This document shows positions 1-8,896 of a DNA stretch of 64,000 bases, one piece after another; positions within the stretch are counted from its first letter, which is position 1; each line of letters begins with the position of its first letter. The notes under the pieces are model-generated. The model saw only the letters and a program-made list of their open reading frames with translations. It was not told where the DNA came from and made no database searches. The translations under genes were made by a program, and so were the position numbers. Source of the stretch: Roseibium sp. Sym1 (lineage in GTDB: Bacteria > Pseudomonadota > Alphaproteobacteria > Rhizobiales > Stappiaceae); NCBI RefSeq assembly GCF_027359675.1, contig NZ_CP114786.1, positions 5,492,501 through 5,556,500 on the forward strand. Reading direction: 5' to 3'.

Positions 1-767
1 GCGCCGGTTCGGACACGGTCGTGTTCGACAACGCGTCCACCGAAGTCAATCTGATCTTCGGCACCGCCTGGCGTTCCGATGGTACGGACAGGCTCACCGG
101 TATCGAAAATGTCACGACGGGATCGGGCGTTGACACGGTGTTCGGCAACTCGGGTGTCAATCACATCAAGACCGGTGGCGGATCCGATACCATCTATTCA
201 GCCGCCGGAGACGATCATGTCGAAGCCGGAGACGGTGATGACTATGTGGTCGGCGGCACCGGTAGCGATGACGTGTTCGGCGACGCCGGCGACGACTTCA
301 TCTTTGGCGGTGATGGTGTCGACGTGCTCATGGGCGGCGACGGCAACGATACGATCCGCGGCGGTACCGGCGACGACATCATGCTCGGGAACGGCGACGC
401 CGATACCTTTCTCTGGGAAACCGGTGACACGGGCTATGATGAAGTCTTCGGCTTCGACCTCGGCGAGGACATGCTGGCATTCGGGGAAGGTTTCTTCCAG
501 ACCCAGCCCGATGGCTCCGTGGATCTTCCCGACGTGCTGTGGGCCTGGAATCTCGGCAACGATACCGCGCTGGTGGCGAACACGGCCGCCAATGGCTGGC
601 AGGCCCTGGCCGTGTTCCACGGCACCGATGCGGCAGAGTTCAGTCAGCGCATCGAAAACGGCACCATCCTCAATGTGGAGGTGTCGGATGTCGGACAGGG
701 CGGGCCCGGCGGGTTCGACACCGCCTCCCTCGGTCAGATCGACTTCGGCTTTGATTTCATAATCTGA
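1..767 (+). CDS. RTX (hemolysin-type calcium-binding) protein, C-terminal part
   Basis: The reading frame is open from the left edge, so this is the 3' end of a larger gene. About 250 residues are visible. They hold glycine/aspartate nonapeptide repeats of the GGxGxDxUx type (roughly residues 50-125 of the visible part) that form a calcium-bound parallel beta-roll. A non-repetitive tail follows and ends in a hydrophobic FGFDFII terminus, as usual for substrates of type I secretion (ABC exporter, membrane fusion protein, TolC). It is probably exported to the medium or cell surface. The function of the missing N-terminal part is unknown. A strong hairpin follows 16 bp after the stop. Confidence 0.85.
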   Translation, partial: AGSDTVVFDNASTEVNLIFGTAWRSDGTDRLTGIENVTTGSGVDTVFGNSGVNHIKTGGGSDTIYSAAGDDHVEAGDGDDYVVGGTGSDDVFGDAGDDFIFGGDGVDVLMGGDGNDTIRGGTGDDIMLGNGDADTFLWETGDTGYDEVFGFDLGEDMLAFGEGFFQTQPDGSVDLPDVLWAWNLGNDTALVANTAANGWQALAVFHGTDAAEFSQRIENGTILNVEVSDVGQGGPGGFDTASLGQIDFGFDFII

Positions 768-782
768 CGTCGGCCTGATCGC

Positions 783-814
783 ACGATCTGCTCCCCTTGC
801 GGGGAGCAGATCGT
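783..814 (+). terminator. Intrinsic-terminator-like hairpin after the RTX gene
   Basis: A perfect 14-bp stem with a TTGC loop starts 16 bp after the stop codon. No clear T run follows, so it may act as a terminator or as an mRNA 3'-end stabiliser. Confidence 0.6.
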
Positions 815-1053
815 CGACTTTGAACGACCTTCCTCCTCCCAAATGCACACCTTCCAACCAGAGCTTTTCGAGATGTGGCCGGTACAGCGAAACAAGACCG
901 TACCCGTCTGCAAGCGGACGTGAGTGCCGTTCACCATATTCAAGCCTGCGGGTAAGCCGTCATATACGGGCTTGATAACTTGCCCGCCCAGCGTAACTCT
1001 GCTGCCACTTGCCCGCCAAGTTGGATGGGCCGCATTTTTGGGACGCTTTGGCC

Positions 1054-1992
1054 GTGAATCTCTATCTCCGTTCGCTTCGACCGGTCCAGCTGCGCCTGAT
1101 TGCGGCAATCGCGCGACACGGCAAACTCAGGCTGGCGGCGGATGCCTGCAGCATGACGGCTCCCGCCGCGTCGCGGATGCTTGCAGATATCGAAGCACAA
1201 ATCGGATCGGACCTGTTCGAGCGGACGCCAAAAGGCATGTTGCCAACACCGGCCGGCGACGTTCTTGCCAAACATGCGCGCAAGCTCGTCCACGATGTCG
1301 ACCAGATGGCAGAGGAATTCGCGGCACATCTCGGCGGCAAGGGCGGATCGGTCCGGGTCGGAGCCGTGACCGGCGGTGCGCTCGCAATCATCATTCCCGC
1401 GATCCTTCAACTGAAGCAAGACGCGCCAATGGTCGATGTCTCGCTCGATGTCTCGTCATCGTCGCGCCTCATGTGGGGTGTGGAACGCGGCGAGTACGAT
1501 TTCACGCTCAGCCGTGTCGGGTCACAGGACTATTCCCGCGATTTCGACATCTACCCGGCACGTGATGAAGCGGTCCTGCTCATGGTTCGCAGCAGCCACC
1601 CGCTGGCGGACGCCGGCCCGGTCGCGCTGGCAGATCTGCGGGATTACCTCTGGACGATGCAGGAACGCGGGGCCCCGATACGGCACGCGCTTGAAATCGC
1701 GTTTCACGAGGAGGGAACGGAACTGCCGGCCAACATGATCAAGACCGCGTCGGTCGTTGCGATCATGGCGCTGCTGCGCGATTCCGACGTGATCGCGGTC
1801 GTGACCCATGAAGTTGCCGAACTGTTGCTGTCCCCGCCCTACAGTGCCGACCTGGTGTTGCTGAACACCGAACGGCCGATCGACATTGAACCCTATCACG
1901 TGCTGCGGCCGCGTGATCGGCTGATGTCGGCGGCCGCGGAGCGATTGCTGGACCTGGTCAAGGCACGGCTGATCGCGGATCAGGGCGACTGA
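1054..1992 (+). CDS. LysR-family transcriptional regulator
   Basis: About 312 residues from the GTG at 1054; an in-frame TTG at 1009 would add 15 residues but has no ribosome site. The N-terminal winged helix-turn-helix (residues 1-60, with LRPVQLRLIAAIARHGKLRLAA and MTAPAASRMLADIE) and the C-terminal LysR substrate-binding fold (residues 85-300) are both recognisable. The gene sits just upstream of and in the same direction as the arabinofuranosidase/ABC operon, so it is likely the local regulator, with a plant-polysaccharide sugar as inducer (inference). LysR genes are usually divergent from their targets; this one is not. Confidence 0.85.
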   Translation: MNLYLRSLRPVQLRLIAAIARHGKLRLAADACSMTAPAASRMLADIEAQIGSDLFERTPKGMLPTPAGDVLAKHARKLVHDVDQMAEEFAAHLGGKGGSVRVGAVTGGALAIIIPAILQLKQDAPMVDVSLDVSSSSRLMWGVERGEYDFTLSRVGSQDYSRDFDIYPARDEAVLLMVRSSHPLADAGPVALADLRDYLWTMQERGAPIRHALEIAFHEEGTELPANMIKTASVVAIMALLRDSDVIAVVTHEVAELLLSPPYSADLVLLNTERPIDIEPYHVLRPRDRLMSAAAERLLDLVKARLIADQGD

Positions 1993-2000
1993 GGCTCACC

Positions 2001-2020
2001 CGTTACCAATTCTGGTAACG
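2001..2020. promoter_or_regulatory. Perfect dyad upstream of the arabinofuranosidase gene (candidate operator)
   Basis: CGTTACCA and TGGTAACG form an 8-bp perfect inverted repeat around ATTC. It lies 9 bp after the LysR stop and about 80 bp before abfA. It could be an operator for the sugar operon or a short terminator for the regulator; there is no T run, which favours an operator. Confidence 0.4.
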
Positions 2021-2103
2021 AAATACCCAGAAACGTAAATTGTCTGATAACACCCAGCCGGACTAGCCTGCTCATCATGTCAGGGCTCGCATCCGGAGGG
2101 TAC

Positions 2104-3621
2104 ATGAAAGGCCGCGCTTCAATTCATCGGGATTTTACCGTCGCGACAATCGACGACCGCCTGTACTCGGCCTTCATCGAGCATATGGGGCGGGCAATCT
2201 ACAGCGGTATCTACGAACCCGGGCATCCGACCGCGAATGAAATGGGCTTCCGCAAGGATGTACTGGAGCTGGTGCGCGCATTGAACATCCCTGCGATCCG
2301 TTATCCGGGTGGAAACTTCGTGTCGGCGTACAAATGGGAAGACGGTATCGGCCCCAGGGAAGACCGGCCGGTGCGGCTGGACCTGGCCTGGCGGTCCAAG
2401 GAAACCAACCAGGTCGGCATCAACGAATTCGCGCAATGGGCGGAGGATGCCGGCATTGAAATGATGCTGGCCGTCAATCTGGGCACGCGCGGCATCGAGG
2501 ATGCGCGCAATTTCGTGGAATATTGCAATCACCCCTCGGGAACCTACTGGAGCGATCTTCGACGCGGCCACGGCGTCGAGCAACCCTATGGCGTGAACAT
2601 GTGGTGCCTGGGCAACGAAATGGACGGCCCCTGGCAGATCGGTCACATGGAAGCCAAGGAATACGGCCGCCTCGCCGACGAGACCTCGAAAGCCGTGAAA
2701 GCCTTTGGAAAAGGAATTGAAACCGTTGTCTGCGGCTCTTCAAACGACCAGATGCCGACCTATCCCGAATGGGAAAGGCAGGTTCTTGAGGAATGCTATG
2801 AGAATGTCGACTACATCTCGCTTCACAAGTATTTCGGCAACAACAGCCGCAACACCCTGAACTACTTCGCCAAGATCGAGGAAACCGGCCGCTACATCCA
2901 GGCCATCGGCGGTGTCATCGATTACGTGAAAGCAAAGAAACGCGCCAGGAACGACATCTACATCTGTTTCGACGAGTGGAACGTCTGGTACCACAATCGG
3001 GAACAGGACAGCAAAAACTGGCACGCGTGGGACTGGCCGGAAGCCCCTGCCCTCCTGGAGGAAGACTACAACCTCGAAGACGCCATCTTCGTCGGCGGGC
3101 TGCTGAACGAGTTCATCCGCCGTTCCGACCGTGTCAAGATCGCCTGCATCGCCCAGCTCGTGAACGTGATTGCACCGATCCGCGCGGAACGGAACGGCAA
3201 AGCCTGGGTCACCTCGATCTACCACCCCTACAGGTTTGCCAGCCTTTACGGCAGGGGAACGGCATTGAACGTGGCGGTGGACGGTCCGCGCTACGATGCG
3301 GAGGCAGCCCAGGATGTCAATTATCTGGACGTAGCGGCCGTTCTCGCGCCCGATGGCCGGTCCATCACCGTCTTCGCCATCAACCGGGGACTGGACGAAA
3401 GCCTCGAGTTCGACCTTGCGCTTCACGGATTCGAGAATGTCCGGCTCATCGACCACCAGGCAATGGGTGGCGACAGCACCGAGGCACGTGTTGCCAACAC
3501 CTGTGAGCAGCCGGACCGGATCAGGCCGCGCGAGGGCACCGGCATCGCGGTTGTCGATGGAGCCGTGAAAGGCGTGTTGCCCGCCTTTTCCTACAACATG
3601 ATCCGATTGTCAGTCGATTGA
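2104..3621 (+). CDS. abfA: Alpha-N-arabinofuranosidase, GH51 family
   Basis: 505 residues. The ATG at 2104 is chosen because GGAGGG lies just before it; an upstream in-frame ATG at 2077 lacks a site. GH51 enzymes remove terminal L-arabinofuranose from arabinans and arabinoxylans with retention. The acid/base Glu is in WCLGNEMDGPW (E172) and the nucleophile Glu in ICFDEWNVWYH (E291), with the C-terminal beta domain after about residue 380. There is no signal peptide, so it acts in the cytoplasm on imported arabino-oligosaccharides, which fits the ABC importer 42 bp downstream. Confidence 0.93.
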   Translation: MKGRASIHRDFTVATIDDRLYSAFIEHMGRAIYSGIYEPGHPTANEMGFRKDVLELVRALNIPAIRYPGGNFVSAYKWEDGIGPREDRPVRLDLAWRSKETNQVGINEFAQWAEDAGIEMMLAVNLGTRGIEDARNFVEYCNHPSGTYWSDLRRGHGVEQPYGVNMWCLGNEMDGPWQIGHMEAKEYGRLADETSKAVKAFGKGIETVVCGSSNDQMPTYPEWERQVLEECYENVDYISLHKYFGNNSRNTLNYFAKIEETGRYIQAIGGVIDYVKAKKRARNDIYICFDEWNVWYHNREQDSKNWHAWDWPEAPALLEEDYNLEDAIFVGGLLNEFIRRSDRVKIACIAQLVNVIAPIRAERNGKAWVTSIYHPYRFASLYGRGTALNVAVDGPRYDAEAAQDVNYLDVAAVLAPDGRSITVFAINRGLDESLEFDLALHGFENVRLIDHQAMGGDSTEARVANTCEQPDRIRPREGTGIAVVDGAVKGVLPAFSYNMIRLSVD

Positions 3622-3663
3622 GGCAGGAGCGTCTGTCACGGATTTGAAAAGGGAGGAGCCGCC

Positions 3664-4749
3664 ATGGAGGACACGGGCGTTCATCTGAGAGCGGTCAAGA
3701 AGAGCTTCGGCGCCATCGATGTGATCCGTGGCGTGGACATGGACATCCGCAGGGGCGAGTTCGCTGTTTTTGTTGGTCCGTCAGGCTGCGGCAAATCCAC
3801 TTTGCTGCGCATGATCGCCGGGCTGGAGGATACCAGCGACGGCACAATCTCCATTGGCGTCCGCGACGTGACCCACGAGGAACCGGCAAAACGTGGCGTT
3901 GCCATGGTGTTCCAGTCCTATGCGCTTTATCCGCACCTGTCGGTCTTCGAGAACATGGCGTTCAGCCTGCGTCTGGCCAAGCGTCCAAGGACAGAGGTCG
4001 ACAAGAAGGTACAGGAGGTCGCCGAAATCCTGCAGCTGTCCGGGCATCTGGACAAGAAGCCTGCCCAGCTTTCCGGCGGACAGCGCCAGCGTGTCGCCAT
4101 CGGCCGTGCCATCGTGCGCGCACCGGAGGTCTTCCTGTTCGACGAACCCCTGTCGAACCTCGATGCGGAGCTTCGCGTGCAGATGCGCCTGGAACTGGCA
4201 CGGCTTCACCAGGCACTGGGGGCAACGATGATCTACGTCACCCATGACCAGGTCGAGGCCATGACGCTTGCCGACAAGATTTTCGTGCTTCAGGGCGGCC
4301 ACGTGCAGCAATCGGGTGCCCCGCTCGACCTGTATGACGATCCTGCGAACCGCTTCGTCGCCGGCTTCATCGGTTCGCCCTCGATGAATTTCCTCAAGGC
4401 GATCGTGGAATCCCGCTCCGACGGTCATGTCAGTGCGCGGCTCGAAGGGCAGCGTGACATGGCCTTTGATATTCCCCTCACCGATCCACCCGAATCCGGC
4501 AGCAGGATCGTGTTGGGGATACGTCCCGAGCACCTGATGGTGACCGAGGCGGCCGGCCTGCGTGTGACGGTCGACGTCGCCGAGGAACTCGGCGGTGTCT
4601 CCTATCAGCACGGAACGCTCGAGGGCGGCGAGGCGGTGATCTTCCAACAGACAGGTGCACGGCACGGCATGCACGGAACGGTGCAGACCGTCGCTCCCGA
4701 GACCGGGCGGATCTTCGTCTTCAGACCTGAAGGCGACCGCATTCGATAA
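3664..4749 (+). CDS. Sugar ABC transporter ATP-binding protein (MalK/UgpC type)
   Basis: 361 residues. The nucleotide-binding domain has Walker A GPSGCGKST (about residues 38-46), the Q-loop FQSYALYPH, signature LSGGQRQRV, Walker B VFLFDEP and the H-loop YVTHDQ. A C-terminal TOBE-type regulatory domain (about 235-361) is typical of MalK/UgpC/MsmX carbohydrate importers. The start follows GGGAGG. It energises import by the two permeases and binding protein encoded next. Specificity is inferred from abfA upstream to be arabinose oligosaccharides. Confidence 0.93.
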   Translation: MEDTGVHLRAVKKSFGAIDVIRGVDMDIRRGEFAVFVGPSGCGKSTLLRMIAGLEDTSDGTISIGVRDVTHEEPAKRGVAMVFQSYALYPHLSVFENMAFSLRLAKRPRTEVDKKVQEVAEILQLSGHLDKKPAQLSGGQRQRVAIGRAIVRAPEVFLFDEPLSNLDAELRVQMRLELARLHQALGATMIYVTHDQVEAMTLADKIFVLQGGHVQQSGAPLDLYDDPANRFVAGFIGSPSMNFLKAIVESRSDGHVSARLEGQRDMAFDIPLTDPPESGSRIVLGIRPEHLMVTEAAGLRVTVDVAEELGGVSYQHGTLEGGEAVIFQQTGARHGMHGTVQTVAPETGRIFVFRPEGDRIR

Positions 4750-4776
4750 GCAAGTGAAAACGAGGAGGAAACTGAA

Positions 4777-6054
4777 ATGAAAAGCATAATCTCAAAACTG
4801 GCCGCAGCAGCGGCATTGACGACGATGCTCTCCGGTCCGGCATGGGCCCAGGTCGAGGTCGAATGGTGGGATTTCCTTGCCGGTGGCGACGGAGTTCGCA
4901 TGAAAGCCCTGATCAACCAGTTCAACGAGGAACACCCCGACATCCAGATCAACGGCACGACCCTGGAGTGGGGTCTGCCCTTCTATACCAAGGTCCGCAC
5001 GTCGGTCGCCGTTGGTGAGGGTCCGGATATCATGACCTATCACCTGTCCCGCCTGCCGCTGGCGCTTGAGGAAGATGTCCTGTCGCCCATCAGTTCCACG
5101 GATCTGGAAACGGCCGGGCTGACGACATCCGATTTCTTCCCGGCGGCGATCGAGGCCGCGTCAACACCCGACGGCCAGCTGATGGCCGTGCCGTTCGACA
5201 TCCACGCCATCGTTGCCTACTACAACCGCAGTGCACTTGAAGGCACCGACTGGCTGGACGCAGACGGCAACCTGACCAACCTCAACTCGGTCGAGGACAT
5301 GACCGCGCTGCTGACCTGGGCCAAGGACAATGGTTTCTCCGACCCACTCAGCTTCCAGTCGGAAGGCGGCGGTGGCACCTGGCGGGTGTTCTACACGCTG
5401 CTGCGGCAACAGGGCGGCGAAATGCTCACCGACGGAGAAGTGCTTGCCGGCGACAACATGGACAAGGCGGTGAACGCCATCAGGATCATGGCAGACTGGC
5501 GCGCAGCAGGACTGATCCCCGAGCAGGCGTCGTACGAAGCTTCCGTAGCCCTGTTTTCCGGCGGCAAGTCGGTGCTCCATGTGAACGGCGTCTGGGAGGT
5601 TCCGACCTTCAAGGACCAGACCGAAGCCGACACCCTGGGTTTCGAGTGGTTCGCCAACGAGGTTCCGCAGCTTCTGGACCAGCCGGCGACATGGGCCGAT
5701 TCCCACGCCTTCGCCATCCCCAACAATCCGGACATGAGCGCCGAGACGCGCGACGCCGTTCTGACGGTCATCGGCTGGATGGAAAAGCACTCCCTTGACT
5801 GGGCCGGCGCCGGTCATATTCCCGCCTACAAGTCCACGGTGGAAAGTGCCGAATATGCCGCACTCGAACCCAACGCGACCTACGCGTCGCTGGCGCAGAA
5901 TGCCGCATTCGACCCGCGATCCAGGATTGCAGGCGTCGCGTCTCCCATCTATGACGCGGTGGACAACCTGATCGCACCGGCGGTTCACGGCTTCCTCAGC
6001 CCTGAAGATGCTGCACAGCAGATGAAAGAGCAGCTCACCTCGCTGCTTGATTGA
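4777..6054 (+). CDS. Extracellular sugar-binding protein of ABC transporter (family 1)
   Basis: 425 residues with a Sec signal peptide cleaved near AWA-QV (about residue 24), then VEWWDF as in family 1 carbohydrate binding proteins. It captures the sugar in the periplasm and delivers it to the MalF/MalG-type permeases. It sits between the ATPase and permease genes, preceded by AGGAGGAA. The ligand cannot be read from sequence; arabino-oligosaccharides are inferred from the neighbouring GH51 enzyme. Confidence 0.92.
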   Translation: MKSIISKLAAAAALTTMLSGPAWAQVEVEWWDFLAGGDGVRMKALINQFNEEHPDIQINGTTLEWGLPFYTKVRTSVAVGEGPDIMTYHLSRLPLALEEDVLSPISSTDLETAGLTTSDFFPAAIEAASTPDGQLMAVPFDIHAIVAYYNRSALEGTDWLDADGNLTNLNSVEDMTALLTWAKDNGFSDPLSFQSEGGGGTWRVFYTLLRQQGGEMLTDGEVLAGDNMDKAVNAIRIMADWRAAGLIPEQASYEASVALFSGGKSVLHVNGVWEVPTFKDQTEADTLGFEWFANEVPQLLDQPATWADSHAFAIPNNPDMSAETRDAVLTVIGWMEKHSLDWAGAGHIPAYKSTVESAEYAALEPNATYASLAQNAAFDPRSRIAGVASPIYDAVDNLIAPAVHGFLSPEDAAQQMKEQLTSLLD

Positions 6055-6093
6055 ATCTGAAACAAACGAAACCGCACAGGAAGGGAGGTCGTC

Positions 6094-6978
6094 ATGTCGA
6101 ACGTTCGGCGGCGCCATCGCGAAGCTTGGACAGCGATCCTGATGATCACTCCCTTCCTCGCGGTTTTCACGATCTTCTTTCTGTACCCTACCCTCAAGGT
6201 CGTCCTGCTCAGCTTCACGGACGCGCCGCTGATCGGGGACGGCCAATGGGTGGGCCTTGCCAACTATGCCAAGCTTCTGGGCGACAGGCTGTTTTATACC
6301 TCGCTGTGGAACAACCTCTATTTCGTGCTCCTGACGGTCGCCCCGACAACCGTGATCGCCTTGCTGATCGCACTGGCGGTCAGCAAGCTCCGGGGACGGT
6401 TCCAGGCGCTCGTGCTGACACTGTTCTTCCTGCCCTACGTGTTGCCGGTCTCGGTCGTCACCATGATCTGGGCCTGGATGCTGGACTTCCAGTTCGGCAT
6501 CCTGCAACCCGTGATCGCGGCCGTGACAGGGAAAGCCGTACCCGTCTTCAAGAACCCTTACTGGGTGATGCCGATGATCGCCGTCGTGACGATATGGTGG
6601 ACCAACGGCTTCAACGTGCTCCTGATGATTGCCGGACTGCGCAACATCCCGCCGGATCTCTATGAGGCCGCGGCCCTGGACGGTGCGACGCCCTGGCAAC
6701 GCTTCTGGCGCGTTACCTGGCCCCTGCTCTGGCCGGTCACCGCGCTGGTCCTGACGCTCCAGCTGATCCTGCAACTGAAGCTGTTCGACCAGGTCTATCT
6801 TCTGTCCAACGGCGGCCCCTTCAACCAGTCCTACGTCGTGCTCATGCAAATGTACCGCGAGGCCTTTCAGTTGAACAATGGAGGGTACGCGTCGGCCATC
6901 GCGATGGTTCTCTTCCTGATCATCGTCATCCTGTCGGTCCTTCAATTCCAGTTGCTTCGCATCGGAGGCCGCAAATGA
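6094..6978 (+). CDS. Sugar ABC transporter permease (MalF type)
   Basis: 294 residues with six predicted membrane segments, the first at about residues 14-36. The cytoplasmic EAA loop that docks with the ATPase reads EAAALDGATPWQRFWRVTWP (about residues 190-209). It forms a heterodimeric channel with the next gene, which it overlaps by 4 bp (ATGA), indicating translational coupling. AAGGGAGG precedes the start. Confidence 0.93.
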   Translation: MSNVRRRHREAWTAILMITPFLAVFTIFFLYPTLKVVLLSFTDAPLIGDGQWVGLANYAKLLGDRLFYTSLWNNLYFVLLTVAPTTVIALLIALAVSKLRGRFQALVLTLFFLPYVLPVSVVTMIWAWMLDFQFGILQPVIAAVTGKAVPVFKNPYWVMPMIAVVTIWWTNGFNVLLMIAGLRNIPPDLYEAAALDGATPWQRFWRVTWPLLWPVTALVLTLQLILQLKLFDQVYLLSNGGPFNQSYVVLMQMYREAFQLNNGGYASAIAMVLFLIIVILSVLQFQLLRIGGRK

Positions 6979-7799
6979 CGGTGAAATCCGCACGCAACAT
7001 TGCCTTTTCGTGCATCGTGCTGATCGCGGCCGCGATCTGGATCTTCCCGCTCTACTGGGCCCTGACCACCTCCCTGCGCAGTGAAAACCGCATTGTGTCC
7101 GATGCCGGTGTCATCATCGACGAGCTCAATTTCTCGGCTTATGCCAATGTGCTGTCCAATTCGAAACTGCCGTTGTGGTACCTGAACTCCGTCGGGACGT
7201 CCGTGATCATCACCGCAATCGTTCTGCTGACCGGCATGATGTGTGCCTATGCCCTGTCTCAGTTGCGTTTCCCGGGCCGCAAGGCCTTGTACCTGCTGGT
7301 GGTGGCAAGCTTCATGGTGCCGGTCCCTGCACTTTATGTGGCTCAGTTCATTCTGATGAGCGACCTGAACATGGTGAATACGTGGTGGGGCATCATCCTG
7401 CCGCAACTGATCGTTCCGGTCGTGGTCATCGTCTACAAGCAGTTCTTCGACGCCATTCCCAAGGAAATGCGCGAGGCGGTCCTTCTGGATGGCGGCGGTG
7501 AGTTCGTTCTGCTGTTCAAGCTTTACCTGCCCCTGAACTGGGGGATCACGGCAGCGCTGGCGATCATCACCTTCATCAGCGCCTGGAACAATTTCTTCTG
7601 GCCGTTCCTGATCGTCACCAGCGAGGACATGATGACAATTCCGGTGGGCATCACCCAGGTCAACGACGCATTCGGCGTTGCCTATGCCCGCATGATGGCA
7701 CTCGCCCTGCTGGCGGCAGCGCCCGTGATCATCGGCTATCTGGTGTTTCAGAAACGCGTCACAGAAGCGGTCATGATTTCCGCCGGGGTCAAGGGGTGA
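6975..7799 (+). CDS. Sugar ABC transporter permease (MalG type)
   Basis: 274 residues, six membrane segments. The EAA loop is REAVLLDGGGEFVLLFKLYLP (about residues 167-187 of the protein). It is the second half of the permease channel and last gene of the abfA-ABC operon; it overlaps the previous gene by 4 bp. The converging SMP-30 gene ends 71 bp beyond the stop. I see no convincing terminator in the gap. Confidence 0.93.
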   Translation: MTVKSARNIAFSCIVLIAAAIWIFPLYWALTTSLRSENRIVSDAGVIIDELNFSAYANVLSNSKLPLWYLNSVGTSVIITAIVLLTGMMCAYALSQLRFPGRKALYLLVVASFMVPVPALYVAQFILMSDLNMVNTWWGIILPQLIVPVVVIVYKQFFDAIPKEMREAVLLDGGGEFVLLFKLYLPLNWGITAALAIITFISAWNNFFWPFLIVTSEDMMTIPVGITQVNDAFGVAYARMMALALLAAAPVIIGYLVFQKRVTEAVMISAGVKG

Positions 7800-7870
7800 C
7801 CCGTGGCGCCGGCAACCGATGACCTTCCGTGTGCAGCGGAAAGTCGCCTCCTGTCCCGGCTCGCGGCTGC

Positions 7871-8749
7871 CTACGCCTCCCGGCCCATGACCCAGAAGGG
7901 CTGCGACAGACCGGGTGCAAAGGTATCCGGGAGGTCCGCGACTCCCAGCAGGCCACCGTTTTCACCGACGATTTTCGAGGTTACGGCGATCGAGCGGCAG
8001 GCCTGACCGAAGAACGTGAGTTTCGTCGGCGCCGGAAAGGGAACCGCTATCGTTCTTTCCATCCTGCCATCCGGATCGAAGACATAGAGCGCAGCGTCGT
8101 CCACGCCAGCGATCCAGTAGCGCCCGTCCTCATCCAGGGCCGCTCCGTCGGGACGCCCCTTCAAGGTCCTGGTCGTCGCGAACGCCTCCGGCCGGCCGGT
8201 TTCCGGAAGGCCGTCCTTCAGGCGCAGCGTCCAGATCATCTGTATGCCGGGATGAGAATCTGAAAAATACAGGCGGCCACGCTGAAGGTCGATCGCCAGA
8301 CCATTCGGGATCGTCAGTCCGCTGACAACAGGCTTGAGTTCCAGACCATCCGTTACCAGGAAGATCTTCGCAGCCTCTTTCCGCACGTCCATCGCCATCG
8401 TGGACACCCAGAGCCGGCCGCTCCGGTCGACGGCCGCATCGTTGAACCGCCGTCCCGGGCTCGCAAACGGCACAATGCGCTCGAATTCCGCCCGGCCTGG
8501 ATCGAACAGAAAAATGCCGGTCTGCATGCCGACAGCCGGCAGCCCCCCGTCCGCCAGAACCGCGAACCCCGGGACTTCGGGCGTTGACCAACGGTGAACC
8601 TGCTCCGTTTCCGCCTGCCATCGCAAAATGGCCCTGCCATCGATGTCGACCCACCAGATGTCGCCGGTTTCCGGATTCCAGACCGGACTTTCTCCCAATT
8701 GCGCTCGCCTCACGGAACCGCCGATCAGCCGAAAATCCAAGCCAGTCAT
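7871..8749 (-). CDS. SMP-30/gluconolactonase-family sugar lactonase
   Basis: 292 residues from the ATG at 8749; a 26-residue upstream extension is possible but looks non-coding and would run into the dctP promoter. The fold is a six-bladed calcium-dependent beta-propeller. Markers include LGESPVWNPETGDIWWVDI, RFNDAAVDRSGRLWVSTM, IPNGLAIDL and YFSDS, which carry the family's metal-binding Glu, Asn and Asp. Members hydrolyse aldonolactones such as arabinolactone or gluconolactone. Placed between an arabinofuranoside importer and a TRAP system, it may open a pentonolactone in oxidative sugar breakdown (inference). Confidence 0.85.
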   Translation of the reverse strand: MTGLDFRLIGGSVRRAQLGESPVWNPETGDIWWVDIDGRAILRWQAETEQVHRWSTPEVPGFAVLADGGLPAVGMQTGIFLFDPGRAEFERIVPFASPGRRFNDAAVDRSGRLWVSTMAMDVRKEAAKIFLVTDGLELKPVVSGLTIPNGLAIDLQRGRLYFSDSHPGIQMIWTLRLKDGLPETGRPEAFATTRTLKGRPDGAALDEDGRYWIAGVDDAALYVFDPDGRMERTIAVPFPAPTKLTFFGQACRSIAVTSKIVGENGGLLGVADLPDTFAPGLSQPFWVMGREA

Positions 8750-8812
8750 CGCTGTTTGCTCACTCTTCCCCGGGACGAAACCCGGCACGGACCGGGCAAA
8801 TTTCGGACGCTG

Positions 8813-8865
8813 TTGACATATCGTCAATAATCACACTAATATTTCAATGCAACTAATATTTCAAT
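8813..8865 (+). promoter_or_regulatory. Promoter/operator region of the TRAP operon with dyad and tandem 14-mers
   Basis: TTGACATATCGTCAA (8813-8827) is a perfect 5-5-5 dyad containing a -35-like TTGACA. It is followed by two copies of ACTAATATTTCAAT (8835-8848 and 8852-8865) spaced 17 bp apart, and TAATAT in the first copy could serve as a -10. The arrangement suggests repression by the GntR protein encoded at the end of the operon. The same gap must also drive the divergent lactonase gene. Confidence 0.5.
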
Positions 8866-8896
8866 TTGGATTTGTTGCAGATTTCGGGAGGAAAAC

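Noticed and set aside
5161..6993. 610-codon frame on the minus strand
   Set aside because: Antisense to the sugar-binding protein and permease genes; the composition (His/Asp/Gln/Arg rich) is typical of a mirrored frame.
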